Origin: Mucilaginibacter boryungensis
GTDB lineage: Bacteria; Bacteroidota; Bacteroidia; Sphingobacteriales; Sphingobacteriaceae
Length of the DNA stretch: 64,000 nucleotides
Direction of reading: 5' to 3'
NCBI RefSeq assembly: GCF_015221995.1
Contig: NZ_JADFFM010000001.1
Span: forward strand, 310,001-374,000
In this document: positions 52,837 through 62,053 of the stretch, one piece after another
How positions within the stretch are numbered: the first letter of the stretch is position 1
How the letters are laid out: every line of letters begins with the position of its first letter
Notes under the pieces: model-generated
What the model saw: the letters and a program-made list of their open reading frames with translations, nothing else
Databases searched by the model: none
Told to the model about the DNA's origin: nothing
Translations under genes and position numbers: made by a program

Positions 52837-54715
52837 TTGGGCAGATAATTACTGCCTGGCCGCTCTTTTCGGCTATATCAACAACAAGCTGGTCTTTTGA
52901 TGTCACCTTCCGGGTGCTGATCCTTATGCCGTTTTTACCATCATCCTCGTAAATGGTCGCGGTATAAGTAAAGTGCTTTTTTAAAAAGTTTAGGTTAAGA
53001 TGCGTCGTCAGGGGCGTTAACCCTGATGCGCTGCCTAAATACCATACATCTTTTTTACGCCGTGCTACACTTATAGATTTCCCGATCTCGCCCTGAAGGT
53101 AGTGCGACTCGTCCCATACCGTCGGGACCGATTTAAAAAATCCCAGGTCCGGATCGTCGGTATTATAATCCTGCGGCTTGCCATACCAAAATATAGCCTG
53201 TAAAGGATCAAAGTAAACCACAGTTAATGCCAGTTGTTGTGCTTTACTTACTTTTAAATTTTTACTAAAGGCGTTTGTGGCGTTTGGATAGCAAAATGTA
53301 AAATCGGCAGGGCCTGCTAAATAACGTGTGTAGGGCAACACAGTGTTATGAAAGGCATCAGGGCTGTTTTCATCACCGCGAATACCTTCCTGCGATAATT
53401 GGTAGGGGTACCTGCGGCTTAGTCCGGTAGGTTTGTAATGGTCATGTACATTAAGTATAAAACCATAATCATTTACCTTTTGCATGGCCGAATCCAGCCA
53501 GGAAAGCCCTTTTTGAGTGCCGCCATCTACAAATCCGAATTTCAAGCCGCTTACACCCCATTTTTTATAAAGGGGCAAAATAGTATCCAGCTTGGCTTTC
53601 AGCCCCACGTAATTAACATATAGTATAACGCCTATGCCTTTAGACTGACCATAAGCAATCACTTTTGGAAGATCCAGTTCCGGAATGGTTTGGGTTGGGT
53701 CGGAAGTTGTACGGAATTCTGCACCATACCAGCCTGCATCAAACATAATGTATTGAAAATTCATTCTTTTGGCCAGTTCAATCCCGTCTAACCCGCCCTG
53801 GGTATTTACAGGTACCCTGAAAACTTTTCCGGGTTTAACATTAACCGGAGGGGCGTCCGTTAATGGTTCTGTCAATTTTAAATTAAGCTCGCTAAACGCG
53901 TGCAGGCCAATGGCCGTCCCGGTACAGCTAATCGTCCGCCAGGGTGTAATCAGGCTATCCCGGAATTCCACTTGAGTATCTTTGTTTACAGCTTTAATTT
54001 CATTGTTCCGATAAATCGTATCTGTATAAAAATCAAAACGAAGGCTATTGGGTTTTGGCCCTTTAATTAATACGCATTTGGTGTAATTACGGTTTTCTGC
54101 TTCGCCTATGCTCAGATAAAGCGGTTGGCCGGAAACAAGTGTAGCGGGCATATCGCAAATTCCCGGCAGGTCATTTAAACGTACCGGGCGGAAAATAGAC
54201 TCCTCGTGATATTGGTAGATCTCATAAATGTCAGACAGGTTGAACTCCGTTAACTCTTTTTTTAACTTTACTATGCCTTTGCCTATGTCCCTGCAAATGT
54301 AACGAAAGGCGAAACTGCCATTGTAAGCGCGCATAACTACATCAAACCTGGCGTTTATTGATGAACAGTGCAACACTAACTGCTGGTAATGGTTATCAAT
54401 TTTGCTATCTTCACCCAGTGGCCAGTCAAAACTTTTTTTATGATCAGTTTTTACCTGGCTTTTGATCTTAATCCCTTTCGACAATTCCGGCCCGTTCGTC
54501 TCTAAGCCCAGGGCCGACCATTCAGCCACCCCGTGCCCGTTAAACTTCATTTGATAGGCCAGTTGCCCGGTCTCAGTTATTTTTAATTCAATTTTAGTTT
54601 GATGATCGGGAGATTCCAGCCGGGCAGCGGCTTTAGTTTGTGCCAGTAAACTTGAATAAGTCCCAGCTAATAATAAGCTTGCCAACAATAACTGGTAACA
54701 TATTTTACGCTTCAT
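52823..54715 (-). CDS. Secreted GH97 glycoside hydrolase (alpha-glucosidase or alpha-galactosidase)
   Basis: A 630-residue exported enzyme with the GH97 plan: signal peptide (KICYQLLLASLLLAGTYSSL), N-terminal beta-sandwich (about 30-290), TIM barrel (about 300-560: YIMFDAGWYGAEF, GVILYVNYVGLKAKLD, GLKFGFVDGGTQKG, NVHDHYKPTGLSRRYP, QEGIRGDEN) and a C-terminal beta domain. GH97 members are either inverting alpha-glucosidases or retaining alpha-galactosidases; I cannot settle which from the motifs alone. It is followed by the lyase gene with overlap, and is separated from susD by a terminator and 286 bases. Confidence 0.92.
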   Translation of the reverse strand: MKRKICYQLLLASLLLAGTYSSLLAQTKAAARLESPDHQTKIELKITETGQLAYQMKFNGHGVAEWSALGLETNGPELSKGIKIKSQVKTDHKKSFDWPLGEDSKIDNHYQQLVLHCSSINARFDVVMRAYNGSFAFRYICRDIGKGIVKLKKELTEFNLSDIYEIYQYHEESIFRPVRLNDLPGICDMPATLVSGQPLYLSIGEAENRNYTKCVLIKGPKPNSLRFDFYTDTIYRNNEIKAVNKDTQVEFRDSLITPWRTISCTGTAIGLHAFSELNLKLTEPLTDAPPVNVKPGKVFRVPVNTQGGLDGIELAKRMNFQYIMFDAGWYGAEFRTTSDPTQTIPELDLPKVIAYGQSKGIGVILYVNYVGLKAKLDTILPLYKKWGVSGLKFGFVDGGTQKGLSWLDSAMQKVNDYGFILNVHDHYKPTGLSRRYPYQLSQEGIRGDENSPDAFHNTVLPYTRYLAGPADFTFCYPNATNAFSKNLKVSKAQQLALTVVYFDPLQAIFWYGKPQDYNTDDPDLGFFKSVPTVWDESHYLQGEIGKSISVARRKKDVWYLGSASGLTPLTTHLNLNFLKKHFTYTATIYEDDGKNGIRISTRKVTSKDQLVVDIAEKSGQAVIICPNEHQ

Positions 54716-54954
54716 TTTTTTCCTATCGTTTATATTTTCGGCCGCTTGTTATTCCAAACAGATAATGCAAAGACAGCAGATGAGTTGTTTTATACTCTGG
54801 ATAGCCCCTTATAACAAACATATTATTATTTATCTAAGATAATTAAAGGCGCCCATCCCGGAATTACACGCTATATAGGATAATAATTGTTCATCAGCTG
54901 AAATGATTAAACTGCAACGTCATTCATATTGGCCTATGTCCCTAATAGGGGACA

Positions 54955-54990
54955 ATAAAAAAAATGCCGTCTGTGAAAGCAGACGGCATT
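54955..54990 (-). terminator. Terminator after susD
   Basis: Stem AATGCCGTCTG / CAGACGGCATT with a 6-base loop; the minus strand continues with T8. Confidence 0.9.
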
Positions 54991-55001
54991 TGTAGATTGG
55001 T

Positions 55002-56819
55002 TTACCAGCCCGGATTTTGCTTCAGTTGCGGGTTTAAAGCTATCTCCGTAGTTGGAATTGGATACAGATAATTTTTTTCGGTGAATGACCGTGCAGTTTG
55101 ATCGAGTATCAGGTTGCCATTCGAGTCCAGCGCATTAGAAGGCTTGGGGCTGAGCGCATTTGGCCCTAACTCGGCTTGTGTGCCTTTGTAGCGGATACTT
55201 ACAGGCCATGGACTGATAAAACCAGCCACATTGCCATAGGCGGTACCCCCTGTATTGCTAACCAAATCGGTTGTGGCACTATGCCAGCGCTTAATGTCAT
55301 CGAACCGGAAATTCTCGAAATATAATTCCACAAAACGCTCGCGTCTGATTTCTGTCCGCATATCCAGTCCGTTAGCCGATACGAAAGCATTGGTTAGGGG
55401 TGGCATCCCATTTTTTTGATTCGCCCGTAAACGCACCAGATTCAATGATTTATTTAGGTCAGCATCGGTGATAGTCCCATTACGTTCATAAACGGCTTCT
55501 GCATAATTTAACAACACTTCTGCATAACGGATAACGGGATAATCTTCAGATTCTTTTTGGTCGGGAACGGCTCTTTCAGACATCCATTTTTGATTCCCAT
55601 AACCACCTACCTGCGTAACCTGGCCAAGCGAGCTCGCGCGGTCTGGCGCATCATTTAACCAGGTAACACGCGGATTGAAGGCGCCATACCAATAATACAT
55701 CCCATAAACTTTAATGGAATATCTAAGTCGGTTGTCGCGATTGGCGAACTGGGAACCATACGTAGCGTACCCTTGAAATTTGGGCGATTTCTCGATAGGT
55801 AACCCATCGGTACAAACAGGGGCGTTCACCCATTTCTGCTGCGGGCCAATGGCATTACCCATCCGGCTTACACTCACATTAATCGGTTTCAGCACATCAT
55901 CATAACGGTAGGATAGGACATACTCATGATTAGCCGCTTTAGTGATACTGGCAGGATTTGACTTGGGATTTTCCAGAATGAACATATATTTCATGGCCGA
56001 ATCGCCCAACGCTACACTATTCCCTCCACCCAATGCATCATTTGCCGCTGTACCAAACAGCGCATACTGGTTGGTGGTCATTACGGAGTTCGATGCCGCT
56101 ATAGATTTATCAAACAAGGCGTTATAGCGCGTGGCGTCGCCATTTCTGAATTTTTGCCAGGTCGCCTCGTAAAGTGTAACCCTTCCCAAAAATGCCTGCG
56201 CGGCAGCTTTGGTCAGCCGTCCATAATCCGCAGAGCTGGGGGCAATTGTGGCAGGCAAATTTGCGGCTGCTGCCTCCAGGTCGGCAATGATCTGATCAAC
56301 TACTGCATCCCTGGTAGCACGCGGCCCATACAGGGAAGGATCATCCAGGGCCAGCAATTTGGTTACCACCGGCACTTCACCGTAAAGCTGTAAAAGGTCA
56401 AAGTAGCAATACGCCCTAAAAAATTTGGCCTCGGCCACATAAGCGGCAATGTCCGCAGCATTTGCATAATTGGCGGCGCGGTCAAGCAGGTAATTGCAGT
56501 TGCGGATCCGGGAATAATTAGAGTTCCAGTTTCCGTCTGTTGTCACAAGGGTGTTTGTACCGGCCCCGAATGCGCCGCCACCGCCGAAGATATCGGCGCG
56601 GCCATCGTAATGGGGATTATCGGTCATTAACTGGCCAAAATTACGGAGGTAGCCATAATATTGATTTGCAAAAGTTTTGAAGTCGGATGGTTTCTGCCAG
56701 TAAGCGGCATCGGACAACTGGTCCAGCGGCTTCAGGTCCAATGATTTTTTACAAGCCAATTGAACTGAAATTAGTGTGGCCAGTAAAAATGTTATTTTGA
56801 GTTTATTATGATTTTTCAT
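55002..56819 (-). CDS. SusD/RagB-family surface glycan-binding lipoprotein
   Basis: A 605-residue lipoprotein. The signal peptide ends at the lipobox VQLACKKSLDLKPLDQLSDA with Cys23 the lipid anchor. SusD features: FRAYCYFDLLQLYGEVPVVT (about 130-150), KAAAQAFLGRVTLYEATWQK, the helix PVIRYAEVLLNYAEAVYERN, RRERFVELYFENFRFDDIKRW and LYPIPTTEIALNPQLKQNPGW at the end. It caps the SusC channel and captures oligosaccharides. It starts 11 bases after susC stops and ends at a terminator. Confidence 0.97.
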   Translation of the reverse strand: MKNHNKLKITFLLATLISVQLACKKSLDLKPLDQLSDAAYWQKPSDFKTFANQYYGYLRNFGQLMTDNPHYDGRADIFGGGGAFGAGTNTLVTTDGNWNSNYSRIRNCNYLLDRAANYANAADIAAYVAEAKFFRAYCYFDLLQLYGEVPVVTKLLALDDPSLYGPRATRDAVVDQIIADLEAAAANLPATIAPSSADYGRLTKAAAQAFLGRVTLYEATWQKFRNGDATRYNALFDKSIAASNSVMTTNQYALFGTAANDALGGGNSVALGDSAMKYMFILENPKSNPASITKAANHEYVLSYRYDDVLKPINVSVSRMGNAIGPQQKWVNAPVCTDGLPIEKSPKFQGYATYGSQFANRDNRLRYSIKVYGMYYWYGAFNPRVTWLNDAPDRASSLGQVTQVGGYGNQKWMSERAVPDQKESEDYPVIRYAEVLLNYAEAVYERNGTITDADLNKSLNLVRLRANQKNGMPPLTNAFVSANGLDMRTEIRRERFVELYFENFRFDDIKRWHSATTDLVSNTGGTAYGNVAGFISPWPVSIRYKGTQAELGPNALSPKPSNALDSNGNLILDQTARSFTEKNYLYPIPTTEIALNPQLKQNPGW

Positions 56820-56830
56820 GTAATCAGGAA

Positions 56831-59800
56831 TTAAAATGTGATGTTAGCACCCAGGGTCAAATACCGGTAAAACGGATATCGTTCATTACCACTGGCAGTT
56901 CTCGTAGTTTCGGGGTCCCACCCGTCGTGGATTGCTGATACTTCCCATAGGTCGCTTCCGGAAATGTAGAACCGAACAGAACTTAATGCTTTTGTCCGCT
57001 GCAATAACGCCTTGGGAAGGCTGTAACCTATCACAAGGTTTTTTAACCGCAGATAAGCGCCGTTCTCCACCGACCAGGTAGATGCCTGATAGTTATAATT
57101 GTTAATGGCATTATTGTTAGCTGAATGGAGATTAGGATAGTAAGCGCTTGGATTTTCCGGCGACCAAACGTTTCCTACCCAACTGGTGGTTTGCATTTGG
57201 TTGATGGAAGTAAAAGGAACACGCCAGTTATTGGCGCTGCCTGCACGGAAAATAGTACGCTTTCCAACGCCTTGCAAAATGGCAAAGAAATCAAAACCAT
57301 TCCATTGGGCACCCAGGTTCAGACCATATGCATAGCGCGGAACATCGGACCCTAAGTAAACAAAGTCGCCCATGTCTTTGGTCGAAGTGCCTGCGGTAAG
57401 TTTACCGTCCCCATTCACATCCGCAAAAGAATTGTCGCCGGGGCGCAGACCGGAAAACTGACCTGCCGGATTAGCCAGGGGTGTGGCAGCAGGCAATCCT
57501 ATGGTATTACCGGTATAAAATTTATTGTAAGCATCTACCTGACTTTGACTCTGTAGCTTGCCATCGTATTTTAGGCCAAAATAAGAGCCCAGCGGATAGC
57601 CTTCTACCGTAGCATTGTAGCCGCTGGCAATGAGAGGCACACCGTTATAATAAATCAACTTGTTCTGGCTGTCTGTAATATTTCCCGCGATTGAGAAACT
57701 AACTTTGCCTATATGATCGCGATAAGTCAACTGTCCTTCCCAGCCCCAGGTTTTTAGATTGCCATTGTTGCTGGCAGGAGCTGCTGCCCCCAGGGTGCCC
57801 GGATAAGTTACCTGGATCAGCATATTATCATTCCGGTTTTGGAAAACTTCAAAAGTGCCGCTTAATTTATTTTTCAGTATAGCGAAGTCGACACCAAGGT
57901 TCGCTTTTTTTACAGTTTCCCAGGTACGGTCAAGCGATACGAGCGAACCGGTGGTGGTTACCTGTGAGGCAATTGTGGATCCCAACAAACTACCGCTGCT
58001 TCCACCATTCAAAGACTGGAGATAATCGTAGCGCCCGATACCCGTTTGGTTACCTGAAGTACCGTAGCTTACCCTCAATTTCAGGTCATCAAAAAAGTTC
58101 AGCTTCTTGATCAAACCCTCTTCTGATAAACGCCAGGCTGCAGAGGCACCATAAAAGGCCTTCCACCTTTTATAATCTATAAGACGTGAGGAACCGTCAT
58201 AGCGTCCTATAGCTTCAAGCATATATTTTCCTTTGTAATTATAGGTAAAACGCCCGAAGTAAGAACCTAAGGCTGTATGGTACCTTTCTTCACCATCAGT
58301 AACATAACCGGCAGTTCCGCTGCTGAGCCCGAGGCCCAATGCAGGAATATCATCACTAAGCAAATTAAAGGTGCGGGCGTTAAACATATCGTATTCATCG
58401 CGTTCATACGATGTGCCGGCCATCAGCATTACATTGTGTACCTTGTTAAAGGTATTGGTATAGGCAACTGTTCCGGTTAAGGTATAAAAAGGATCAGTGA
58501 TGTTTTGGCGATAATAATTGGAACTTAAGTTGCCGCCGCTGGCGCTGGTGCCACCTGCACTCGGATTTGTTACAATCAAATTCGTATCATAGTAGCTGTA
58601 CATCTGAACCTGCTTGGTTTGCACCCGCTGATCCTGATACCAGGTATTATAACCAATGTTGGCACTGGCTGTAAAATGTTCCAGAAAATTAAAGTTCAAC
58701 TTGGTATTTAGTAAAATACGTGTATTGGCTTCGAGGTTGTCACCGCCATCTCTTAACAAGCCCGGCGGGCTGTAGGTTGTGCCCCAGGCGTAAGGCCTGC
58801 CCGAAACGGTCAGGGCTGGAACACCCGGCATAAAGGAAGTGCCTAAAGCGCTATAGCTTGTAAAGCTGTAAAGTGTTGGCTGCTGGATGTCATTTTTTTC
58901 CAGCGAAACAGTATTGGACATATTGAATGCCGGTCCAAACTTATAATCGTTATTAAACCGCAGGTTATAACGCTGATTACCGTTATTGCCCCATCTTAGC
59001 TGGCTGCCATCATTCAGATAACCTGCCGAAAAGCGATATTGTTCTTTTTCGCTACCCCCGGAAACGTTCAAATTATGTTCCGTTGAGGTTGCCCGGCCCC
59101 ACAATACATCGGACATTTTTGTATCCAGAAAATCAAACTCTTTCACATCAGTAAAAACCGGGACCGGTGTCCCGTTATAAAACAGGCCTGCGGTTATTGC
59201 CGTGCCATTATAGCCAGGAATGGCTGTCGCGGGTATCACTTTGCCTAAATTGGCCAGTGCCAACTGTGCATACAGGTACCAAATATAGGTTGTAGGTGCA
59301 ACACCATAGGCATCGTTCGTCAGCGCCTGTGATGCGCCGCTGGCCCATGTAGCCAGATCAACGGTCTTCGGCTGTAAACCAATCAGCTTTTCGGAAACAG
59401 AAGGATTATACTGGATCGTCATCTTGCCGGCCTTTCCTCTTTTGGTTGTAATTAACACCACACCATAAGCTGCCCTGGCCCCATAAATAGAGGCGGCAGC
59501 GTCTTTCAGGAAAGAAATATTATCAATATCATTAGGGTTAAGGGAGTTTAGCTCATTGTTATTATTTAAAGCTATACCATCCAGGATAACCAGCGGGTCC
59601 TGGGCATTAACAGATGTGGCACCGCGTATCTGAAAATTCCAGTTTTCGCGGCCTGGCTGAGCTGAGGTCCTGGTAACCACTACGCCAGGGACCTGGCCCT
59701 GAAGATTTGCGATCGGGTTGTTTGTTGGGCCCCTGTCCTCAAAAGTATGGGCATCTACAGTAGCAATAGCCCCGGTAACTGTCGCTTTTCTCTGCTGTCC

Positions 59801-60160
59801 GTAACCAACTACAATAACTTCGTTCAGCCCGGTTTTATCCGGCGCCAATTTTATAACCATTGGTTTAGTGAAATCGGCCTGCGCTTTAACACTAATATAA
59901 CCAACACTATTAAACCGAAGTATTGCCCCCGCCGGCACATTGATCTTAAAAGACCCGTTAACATCTGCGGCTACACCGGTAGTTGAGTTAACTAACACAA
60001 CGGTTGCGCCTATTACCGGATCGCCTGTGCTGCTGTCAATAACCTTTCCGGTAACTGTTTGGGTTTGACCAAACGCTAAACTATAGGATAGTGAAACAAA
60101 CAGCAAAGCAAGAAGACGACAGGTTCGCCACTTTTTACTGTAAAAAGAAATCATAATCAT
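56831..60160 (-). CDS. SusC/RagA-family TonB-linked outer-membrane transporter
   Basis: A 1109-residue beta-barrel importer for oligosaccharides powered by TonB. Signal peptide RLLALLFVSLSYSLAFGQ; a carboxypeptidase-regulatory-like domain at about 35-110 (VTGKVIDSSTGDPVIGATVV); the TonB-box region NEVIVVGYGQQRKATVTGAI; the plug domain with ANLQGQVPGVVVTRTSAQPG, DPLVILDGIALNN and SFLKDAAASIYGARAAYGVV; then the barrel, ending in YRYLTLGANITF with a C-terminal Phe. No N-terminal STN domain is present, so signalling to an anti-sigma factor is unlikely, consistent with the absence of FecR. It pairs with the adjacent SusD. Confidence 0.97.
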   Translation of the reverse strand: MIMISFYSKKWRTCRLLALLFVSLSYSLAFGQTQTVTGKVIDSSTGDPVIGATVVLVNSTTGVAADVNGSFKINVPAGAILRFNSVGYISVKAQADFTKPMVIKLAPDKTGLNEVIVVGYGQQRKATVTGAIATVDAHTFEDRGPTNNPIANLQGQVPGVVVTRTSAQPGRENWNFQIRGATSVNAQDPLVILDGIALNNNNELNSLNPNDIDNISFLKDAAASIYGARAAYGVVLITTKRGKAGKMTIQYNPSVSEKLIGLQPKTVDLATWASGASQALTNDAYGVAPTTYIWYLYAQLALANLGKVIPATAIPGYNGTAITAGLFYNGTPVPVFTDVKEFDFLDTKMSDVLWGRATSTEHNLNVSGGSEKEQYRFSAGYLNDGSQLRWGNNGNQRYNLRFNNDYKFGPAFNMSNTVSLEKNDIQQPTLYSFTSYSALGTSFMPGVPALTVSGRPYAWGTTYSPPGLLRDGGDNLEANTRILLNTKLNFNFLEHFTASANIGYNTWYQDQRVQTKQVQMYSYYDTNLIVTNPSAGGTSASGGNLSSNYYRQNITDPFYTLTGTVAYTNTFNKVHNVMLMAGTSYERDEYDMFNARTFNLLSDDIPALGLGLSSGTAGYVTDGEERYHTALGSYFGRFTYNYKGKYMLEAIGRYDGSSRLIDYKRWKAFYGASAAWRLSEEGLIKKLNFFDDLKLRVSYGTSGNQTGIGRYDYLQSLNGGSSGSLLGSTIASQVTTTGSLVSLDRTWETVKKANLGVDFAILKNKLSGTFEVFQNRNDNMLIQVTYPGTLGAAAPASNNGNLKTWGWEGQLTYRDHIGKVSFSIAGNITDSQNKLIYYNGVPLIASGYNATVEGYPLGSYFGLKYDGKLQSQSQVDAYNKFYTGNTIGLPAATPLANPAGQFSGLRPGDNSFADVNGDGKLTAGTSTKDMGDFVYLGSDVPRYAYGLNLGAQWNGFDFFAILQGVGKRTIFRAGSANNWRVPFTSINQMQTTSWVGNVWSPENPSAYYPNLHSANNNAINNYNYQASTWSVENGAYLRLKNLVIGYSLPKALLQRTKALSSVRFYISGSDLWEVSAIHDGWDPETTRTASGNERYPFYRYLTLGANITF

Positions 60161-60476
60161 TTGATTTAAGGTGTATAATCTGTTAATTCAAGCTTAAATG
60201 ATTCCCGCGGAAGGTTATTCTAAGCTCTTGGTTATAACACAGACAAGCATACAGGATATATATACTCAATATTCGGCCTTTTTTTAAATATGATTTTGCC
60301 TAGAAGTATTAAGGTACGTTGATTTACTGGCATTACCAGTCTGTTTGCTGCAGCGGCTAATCCGGTGAACATGAGGATGTCGATATTTATATGCTCACTA
60401 AATAAATAATATTAAAACCTTTTGTCGCTTCAGGTATTATCATAGTAGAAAAACATTATTAATTAAACAATCTACT
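60161..60476. other. 316-bp regulatory gap between susC and the small lmo0937-type gene
   Basis: The gap should hold the susC promoter. It contains the inverted repeat ACTGG-N5-CCAGT at 60326-60340. I could not find a good TAnnTTTG box on either strand, nor a copy of the tandem repeat seen at 39877-39918. Confidence 0.5.
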
Positions 60477-60632
60477 ATGAGATCACTATTGTATATCATC
60501 GCCGTTATCCTCATCATCGGGTGGGCATTAGGCGTATTTTTGTATTCAGCCGGGGGCTTGATACATGTATTACTGGTTATTGCCATTATCGCGCTGCTGT
60601 TAGGCCTTATCAGAAGGTCGACCGCTGTCTGA
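60477..60632 (+). CDS. lmo0937-type small membrane protein
   Basis: A 51-residue protein (MRSLLYIIAVILIIGWALGV ... LIRRSTAV). Two hydrophobic helices are joined by a Gly-rich turn with a positive end, the layout of the lmo0937/DUF5670 family common in Bacteroidota and Firmicutes. Function unknown; members are often reported with stress genes. It stands alone and is followed by a terminator. The gene is easily missed because of its length. Confidence 0.8.
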   Translation: MRSLLYIIAVILIIGWALGVFLYSAGGLIHVLLVIAIIALLLGLIRRSTAV

Positions 60633-60645
60633 TTATAAATTACGT

Positions 60646-60680
60646 ATAAAAAAGCCCGGTTATTAACCGGGCTTTTTTAT
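60646..60680. terminator. Bidirectional terminator between the lmo0937-type gene and the PL22-like gene
   Basis: Stem AAAAAAGCCCGG / CCGGGCTTTTTT, loop TTATTA, between convergent genes. Confidence 0.92.
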
Positions 60681-60702
60681 TTATGGGCGTTAGTGTAAGC
60701 TT

Positions 60703-62043
60703 TTAGTACTTCCTTTTCAACCAGCTTTCCGGTACGGGGATAATGCAGATATTCATTGATTTATTATCTGCCGATAGCATAGCCGATTCTATTTCAATGC
60801 GTGTACCGTCTGGACTAAAGGTAGGGTGCGGGTGGTCGGTGGCGGTGGGTTTATGGCCGGTACTCAGCATTAGCATTTCACGGGTATGGCGGTCTATTAA
60901 ATATATGCTGCGCGAAAAATCATCGCCCACGGCCCAGCGCCCGTCGCCCGAACCATTGACATGCCACAAACCGCTACCACTTGGTGTTTGGCCGATGATA
61001 ACCATCTCGCGGGTACGCAAATTCACTATACCAAGCCCGGTCGGTTTTTCGCGTGTGCCCGATGGCCCCCAGTCGGCTTCCTGACCAGGATTAGCGCCCG
61101 CTACAGGTGTGCCAACTGTAGTTTTACCAGTGCCGGGAATAGGGCGGTGCCCCATTATGGCTATAGCCACCTCATCTTTGGTGATCACCGCCTCGTGGGT
61201 TACCCATTCGTACGGCGCTTCGGGGTACAGCGGGCGCAGGCCTGTGCCATCGGCCATCACTGTCCAGGTACGCTGTGGCGATTTACCGCCGGTTTCCCAG
61301 CAAAAAATAATCTCACCCGGCACCCATGGGTTCACCTGCACGTGACCGATCTGGAACGGTACGGATACTACATATTTTAAACTGCCATCTTTCACATTCA
61401 TGCTCATCAGCCCTGCAGGACCGGCACCCATATGCCGCGGACCAAAAGCTGGCTCCAGTTTGGCATCGGGCGCCAAATGTTTGGCGGCCTCAGGCCCCGC
61501 TATGCGGAAATACAATACATCTTCATTGGCGTCTAAAGCCATATCGCCGCCAGCGCGCAAATTGGCCGGGACGATACCGCATACCCGCTGATATGTTGCG
61601 GCTGGTTGCATTTTACCAGCTTTGCTATTTGCGAATACTTTGGCCAGGTCAACCTCTACAATTTGCAGGTCACCGCCGCGAGCGCCAGGGTTTGGGTTCC
61701 GCATCAGATATAGTTTCATGCTTTTGCGGGCCAGGTTAAGCATGCCGGTGTAACCGCCTTCGGTTACCTGCACAATATCACCTGTTTTTTCGTTCACGGC
61801 CAGTGCTTCGTTACGGGCGCGGCCCGAACGGAACACCAGCCATTGCCCGTCGGATGTCCATTGCGGATGGGTTTGATATATTTTAGCATCACCCGCCGGT
61901 GTGCTGGTTAAAAAAGTGAGCATGGTGCCCGTCACCGGGTCCTTCACTATCTTTTTCTCTGATGGGAACCTGCGGCCAATTTGCGCCTGGGTGGTTAAAG
62001 CCAGTGCTACACAAATACTTAAAGCGGCAATCAGTTTTTTCAT
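60703..62043 (-). CDS. Secreted PL22-like oligogalacturonate lyase
   Basis: A 446-residue propeller lyase. Signal peptide MKKLIAALSICVALALTTQA. The opening rows KIVKDPVTGTMLTFLTSTPA and HPQWTSDGQWLVFRSGRA, repeated VxxDGT-type blades, GHVQVNPWVPGEIIFCWE and the closing DHPHPTFSPDGTRIEIES are as in oligogalacturonate lyases, where His residues and a Gln bind a divalent metal. These enzymes cleave short galacturonides into unsaturated monomers. I start at MKKLIAAL (62043); the upstream frame to 62076 overlaps the previous gene. It lies 10 bases after the GH106 gene and is in the same operon. Confidence 0.8.
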   Translation of the reverse strand: MKKLIAALSICVALALTTQAQIGRRFPSEKKIVKDPVTGTMLTFLTSTPAGDAKIYQTHPQWTSDGQWLVFRSGRARNEALAVNEKTGDIVQVTEGGYTGMLNLARKSMKLYLMRNPNPGARGGDLQIVEVDLAKVFANSKAGKMQPAATYQRVCGIVPANLRAGGDMALDANEDVLYFRIAGPEAAKHLAPDAKLEPAFGPRHMGAGPAGLMSMNVKDGSLKYVVSVPFQIGHVQVNPWVPGEIIFCWETGGKSPQRTWTVMADGTGLRPLYPEAPYEWVTHEAVITKDEVAIAIMGHRPIPGTGKTTVGTPVAGANPGQEADWGPSGTREKPTGLGIVNLRTREMVIIGQTPSGSGLWHVNGSGDGRWAVGDDFSRSIYLIDRHTREMLMLSTGHKPTATDHPHPTFSPDGTRIEIESAMLSADNKSMNICIIPVPESWLKRKY

Positions 62044-62053
62044 AGTAATGTGT

